From a bacterium (GTDB taxonomy: Bacteria > Cyanobacteriota > Vampirovibrionia > Obscuribacterales > Obscuribacteraceae), in contig JAUIJG010000011.1 of the NCBI GenBank assembly GCA_030431355.1, positions 1 through 25,902 on the forward strand: DNA of 25,902 nucleotides. Reading direction: 5' to 3'. Shown here piece after piece: positions 22,647-25,902 of this stretch. Below the pieces are notes generated by a model that worked only from the letters and a program-made list of their open reading frames with translations, ran no database searches and had not been told where the DNA came from. Made by a program: the position numbers and the translations under genes. The number at the start of each line of letters is the position of its first letter. The first letter of the stretch is position 1.

Positions 22647-22973
22647 ATGTCCCATTGGGATCCGAATCACCAGACAGAACATGAACAAGAAGTAGTAACC
22701 AAGACAAAGAAGAAGGTAAAAAAACCTCCCCTCTACAAGGTTCTGCTACACAACGACGACTACACCACCATGGAATTTGTCGTTCTTATATTGATGAGCG
22801 TTTTCCACAAGAAAGAAGAGGAAGCGACCCGCATTATGCTGGCAGTGCACCAGCAGGGCCTGGGAGTGGCCGGAGTCTATACCTTTGAAATTGCCGAAGA
22901 GAAAGTAAACCGGGTCATAGCGGAGGCAAGAAATAATGATTTCCCGCTTCTCTGTACCATGGAGGAAGACTGA
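22647..22973 (+). CDS. clpS: Clp protease adaptor ClpS
   Basis: 108 residues from ATG 22647 with GAGG six bases upstream; an in-frame TTG at 22614 is less likely. ClpS delivers N-degron substrates to the ClpAP protease by binding the N-terminal domain of ClpA. Recognisable are the disordered charged N-terminal extension, the start of the core PPLYKVLLHNDDYTTMEFVV with the Asn-Asp-Asp of the N-degron pocket, and the helix HKKEEEATRIMLAVHQQGLGVAGVYTFEIAE. The gene is 54 bases upstream of clpA, the usual order in Gram-negative bacteria. Confidence 0.95.
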   Translation: MSHWDPNHQTEHEQEVVTKTKKKVKKPPLYKVLLHNDDYTTMEFVVLILMSVFHKKEEEATRIMLAVHQQGLGVAGVYTFEIAEEKVNRVIAEARNNDFPLLCTMEED

Positions 22974-23027
22974 TTAAAGTGGTAAATTGAAATGTGTTGG
23001 TCTTCTCTAATCTTTGAAAGAAACTAG

Positions 23028-25343
23028 ATGCTCTCCCCAGAACTGGAAAAAACAATAACCAAAGCAGCCGAAGATGCAATCTCCCAGCGTCACGAATACC
23101 TGACCCTGGAACATCTGTTGCGGGCGCTTATAGAAGATAAAACCGGAGCCGACGTTATCAAAAAGTGCGGCGGAGACACAGAAGAGTTAAAACAAGAGCT
23201 GGACGAATTTATCAGTAAGTCCTTCGAACAAATACCTTTCACGGTTGACTACAACTTGCTGCAAACGGCCTCTTATGAGAGAGTTCTTCGCCGGGCAATC
23301 ATGCAGGCCCACTCTTCCGGACAAACAACCATCGACGCCGGGAACGTGATCGCCGCTCTATTCGATGAACGCCGATCCTATGCCACCTACCTGGTGGAGA
23401 AGCAAGGCATATCCAGACTGGATGTGCTCAGCTATATTTCCCACGGCATTACAGGAGACGGAATTGAAGAAGAAGAAGATGATGATGAAAGCTCCGTAGC
23501 CGTGGGTCTGGGCGAGGAAGAAGATCGCCCCATCAAAAACCCCCTGGAGATTTTCACCTCGGATCTTACCCAGAGAGCCAGAGATGGAAAGATAGATCCT
23601 CTGGTAGGCCGTGAGAAAGAGTTGAGAAGGACGATTCAAATTCTCTCCAGAAGAAGGAAGAATAATCCTGTCTATGTGGGTGATCCCGGGGTCGGTAAAA
23701 CCGCCATAGCCGAAGGTCTAGCCATTAGGATAAGCGAAGGTCAGGTACCGGAACTTCTCAAAGGATCTGAAGTATTCTCCCTGGATATGGGCTCTTTATT
23801 CGCAGGAGCCAAGTATAAAGGTGAATTCGAGAAGCGCTTGAAGAGCGTTTTGAAAGCACTAAAAGCGAAAGAGAAATCTATTCTTGTAATCGACGAGATA
23901 CATTCCATCGTAATGTCTGGCACTAGTGGCGGTGGCAGCCTGGACGCGTCAAACATTCTCAAACCATATTTAACCAGTGGCGATATTCGCTGTATCGGTT
24001 CTACAACCCATACGGAATACAAGGCCTCTTTCGAAAAGGATAAGGCTCTGGCAAGACGTTTCGAGAAAATCGACATCATCGAGCCTACGAAAGCAGAATC
24101 GATAGAAATTCTCAAAGGGCTTAGAAAACAGTACGAAGAATACCACGGTGTCGAATACAGTGACGAAGTCCTGGAGGCAGCTGTCGAGTTATCCGCCAGG
24201 CATATAAACGAGAAGCATTTGCCGGACAAAGCGATAGACGTTATCGATGAAGTAGGCGCGGCTTTTCGACTCTTAACCGATGAGGAGCGCAAGGATCGCG
24301 TCGTGACGGTGCAAGACATCGAAGACATAGTGGCTTCAATTGCTCGTATTCCGGCAAAATCAGTATCCGGATCGGATAAAGAGAAACTGAAGAATCTTGA
24401 AAAAGAACTAAAAGACGTACTTTACGGACAGGATCACGCGGTCGAACAGGTGGTCAAAGCCATTGTTCTATCTCGCTCTGGACTGGGAAATCCCAGCAAA
24501 CCGGTGGGCTCTTTTCTGTTTTCAGGTCCCACAGGAGTAGGAAAAACCGAACTGGCCAAGCAATTAGCTGCTGTAATGGGAGTCAAGTTTCTGCGTTTCG
24601 ATATGAGTGAATACATGGAGAAACATACGGTCTCGAGGCTAATCGGTGCACCTCCGGGATATGTCGGTTTTGACCAGGGCGGACTTTTGACCGACGCTAT
24701 AAACAAAACGCCCCATTGTGTTCTGGTTCTCGATGAGATCGAGAAAGCTCATCCCGACCTCTTTAATATTTTGCTGCAAGTGATGGACCACGCCACTCTA
24801 ACCGACAACAATGGCAAAAAAGCAGACTTTAGGAACGTGATCATAATCATGACCACCAATGCCGGTGCGCGGGATATGACCTCTGAAGATATAGGCTTCA
24901 GTGTGCAGCCCCAGCTGGTGTCTGATCATCCGAAGAAGAACATGACTCCGGGAGCCAGCAAAGCGAAGTCCGCCATAGAGCGAACCTTCAGTCCTGAATT
25001 TCGCAACAGGCTTGACGCCTGGGTGGCTTTCAATCAACTATCCATGGAACACATACTTTTAGTGGTCAACAAATTCTTGAAAGAGTTGACAATGCAGCTT
25101 AAAGAACAAGAGGTAGATCTGGAAGTCAGCGAAGATGCGGTTGAATGGTTGGGCAAAAAAGGATTTGACAAGCTGTTCGGAGCAAGGCCCATGTCACGAA
25201 TGATCCAGCAAAAAATCAGAGAACCGCTATCAGAAGAGCTGCTTTTCGGAAAACTGCAGAATGGCGGGACAGCAAAGGTTAGCATCAAGGACGATGAGAT
25301 CCAGATCAAATGCCTGAAGAAAAAGGGCGGAGGAAAAGACTAA
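23028..25343 (+). CDS. clpA: ATP-dependent Clp protease ATP-binding subunit ClpA
   Basis: 771 residues. An AAA+ unfoldase that feeds proteins into ClpP. Double N-domain repeat 1-140 (MLSPELEKTITKAAEDAISQRHEYLTLEHLL), an acidic linker (147-156), AAA module 1 with GDPGVGKT (218-225) and ILVIDEIH, AAA module 2 with GPTGVGKT (500-507) and VLVLDEIEKAH, the ClpP-docking loop IGF (622-624), and the C-terminal D2 small domain with FGARPMSRMIQ. The coiled-coil middle domain of ClpB and the UVR-type insert of ClpC are absent, and the N-terminus matches ClpA, so ClpA is preferred over ClpC. It follows clpS and shares its operon. clpP is not in the window. Confidence 0.93.
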   Translation: MLSPELEKTITKAAEDAISQRHEYLTLEHLLRALIEDKTGADVIKKCGGDTEELKQELDEFISKSFEQIPFTVDYNLLQTASYERVLRRAIMQAHSSGQTTIDAGNVIAALFDERRSYATYLVEKQGISRLDVLSYISHGITGDGIEEEEDDDESSVAVGLGEEEDRPIKNPLEIFTSDLTQRARDGKIDPLVGREKELRRTIQILSRRRKNNPVYVGDPGVGKTAIAEGLAIRISEGQVPELLKGSEVFSLDMGSLFAGAKYKGEFEKRLKSVLKALKAKEKSILVIDEIHSIVMSGTSGGGSLDASNILKPYLTSGDIRCIGSTTHTEYKASFEKDKALARRFEKIDIIEPTKAESIEILKGLRKQYEEYHGVEYSDEVLEAAVELSARHINEKHLPDKAIDVIDEVGAAFRLLTDEERKDRVVTVQDIEDIVASIARIPAKSVSGSDKEKLKNLEKELKDVLYGQDHAVEQVVKAIVLSRSGLGNPSKPVGSFLFSGPTGVGKTELAKQLAAVMGVKFLRFDMSEYMEKHTVSRLIGAPPGYVGFDQGGLLTDAINKTPHCVLVLDEIEKAHPDLFNILLQVMDHATLTDNNGKKADFRNVIIIMTTNAGARDMTSEDIGFSVQPQLVSDHPKKNMTPGASKAKSAIERTFSPEFRNRLDAWVAFNQLSMEHILLVVNKFLKELTMQLKEQEVDLEVSEDAVEWLGKKGFDKLFGARPMSRMIQQKIREPLSEELLFGKLQNGGTAKVSIKDDEIQIKCLKKKGGGKD

Positions 25344-25357
25344 ACAATTCTTCCCTG

Positions 25358-25902
25358 CTAGTAGGCCCAGCGCATCAACATGGCACCGGCGCTAAATCCA
25401 GCCCCAACAGAGCCAAATAGAACCAGGTCGCCTTTCTTCAATTTGCCTTCTTTCAGTGCGGTATCGATAGCTAAGGGTAGAGTACCGGCAGTGGTATTAC
25501 CATACTCGGCTATGTTGACTATAACTTTCTCCATCGGCACCTTGAGTCTATCCACGGCGGCAGATATGATTCTCAAGTTGGCCTGGTGAGGAATAAAAAT
25601 GTCGACATCATCACCTGTATAACCATGCCTCTCAAGAAGCTTCACGCAAAGCTCAGGCATTTTCCTGGTGGCATACTTAAAGACAACTTTTCCATCCTGA
25701 TGGACAAAATGCATCTTACTGTCCAGGGTTTCTTTCGATGTGGGATGCTTGGAACCTCCTGCAGGAATACAAAGAAATTCTCCACCTGAACCATCCACTT
25801 CATGAAGAAAATCGATGATGCCGTCTTCGCCTTCTTCGGTCGGTTCTATCAAAGCGGCACCACCGCCGTCTCCAAAGATAATACAGGTCTGACGGTCTTC
25901 AT
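25358..25902 (-). CDS. fabH: 3-oxoacyl-ACP synthase III (C-terminal part)
   Basis: 181 residues visible; the 5' end lies beyond the window. The enzyme condenses acetyl-CoA with malonyl-ACP to start fatty-acid synthesis. The visible part has [18 protein letters not shown] at its beginning, the catalytic His in [12 protein letters not shown], and the catalytic Asn in [15 protein letters not shown], ending [17 protein letters not shown]. The active-site Cys is outside. It is convergent with clpA, with only 14 bases between the stops, and no terminator hairpin is visible in the gap. Confidence 0.93.
   Translation of the reverse strand, partial: EDRQTCIIFGDGGGAALIEPTEEGEDGIIDFLHEVDGSGGEFLCIPAGGSKHPTSKETLDSKMHFVHQDGKVVFKYATRKMPELCVKLLERHGYTGDDVDIFIPHQANLRIISAAVDRLKVPMEKVIVNIAEYGNTTAGTLPLAIDTALKEGKLKKGDLVLFGSVGAGFSAGAMLMRWAY

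Overview
The window looks like chromosomal DNA of a Gram-negative-type bacterium with roughly balanced base composition. Genes are densely packed on both strands. It carries ordinary housekeeping genes (maeA, mscL, clpS-clpA, fabH) and a block of lineage-specific repeat-domain genes. The organism is not named by any marker here. The multi-copy Cys/His hydrolase-like proteins and the CTTAACC-type direct repeats make me suspect a non-photosynthetic cyanobacterial relative (Melainabacteria/Vampirovibrionia, Obscuribacter-like). That is inference from memory and is weak.

Layout. 1-512 (-): 5' part of a small atypical Ser/Thr-kinase-like gene. 825-1586 (-): a degenerate single-domain relative of the big hydrolase-like family. 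1715-5808 (-): zinc-ribbon membrane protein, NAD malic enzyme, and a MATCAP/DUF1704-type metallopeptidase, probably co-transcribed. 6020-6445 (-): MscL. 6711-8750 (+): glycosyltransferase and a secreted two-repeat protein. 8925-10430 (-): CmpX-like membrane protein with five TM-helix repeats. 10906-12831 (+): FAD amine-oxidase-like protein and a small membrane protein. 12832-13669: three tandem ~242-bp repeats. 13670-20011 (-): response regulator and three Cys/His hydrolase-like genes. 20267-22150 (+): sensor histidine kinase. 22378-25343 (+): 38-aa membrane peptide, ClpS, ClpA. 25358-25902 (-): 3' part of fabH.

The most interesting region is 12830-20270. Three near-identical non-coding units each show, on the minus strand, paired 11-bp-phased direct repeats, a TATAGT -10 box, a structured ~125-nt transcript and a factor-independent terminator. 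They lie just downstream of an OmpR/PhoB-type response regulator. Similar phased boxes occur upstream of the degenerate hydrolase gene (1642-1673), in front of a possible fourth short RNA (17676-17738), and as a textbook CTGTCAC-N4-CTGTCAC element at 17761-17778. A triple CTTAACC array sits before the 38-aa peptide gene (22258-22308). My reading, which is inference, is a PhoB-like two-component regulon with a small-RNA array, interleaved with a family of cell-wall-hydrolase-like proteins.

That family is itself unusual. The two large members (726 and 701 aa) each have three copies of the same domain. Only the last copy keeps both the presumed catalytic Cys and His; the others have lost Cys, His or both. 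A Tyr/Trp-rich four-residue repeat lies between copies 1 and 2 in both proteins.
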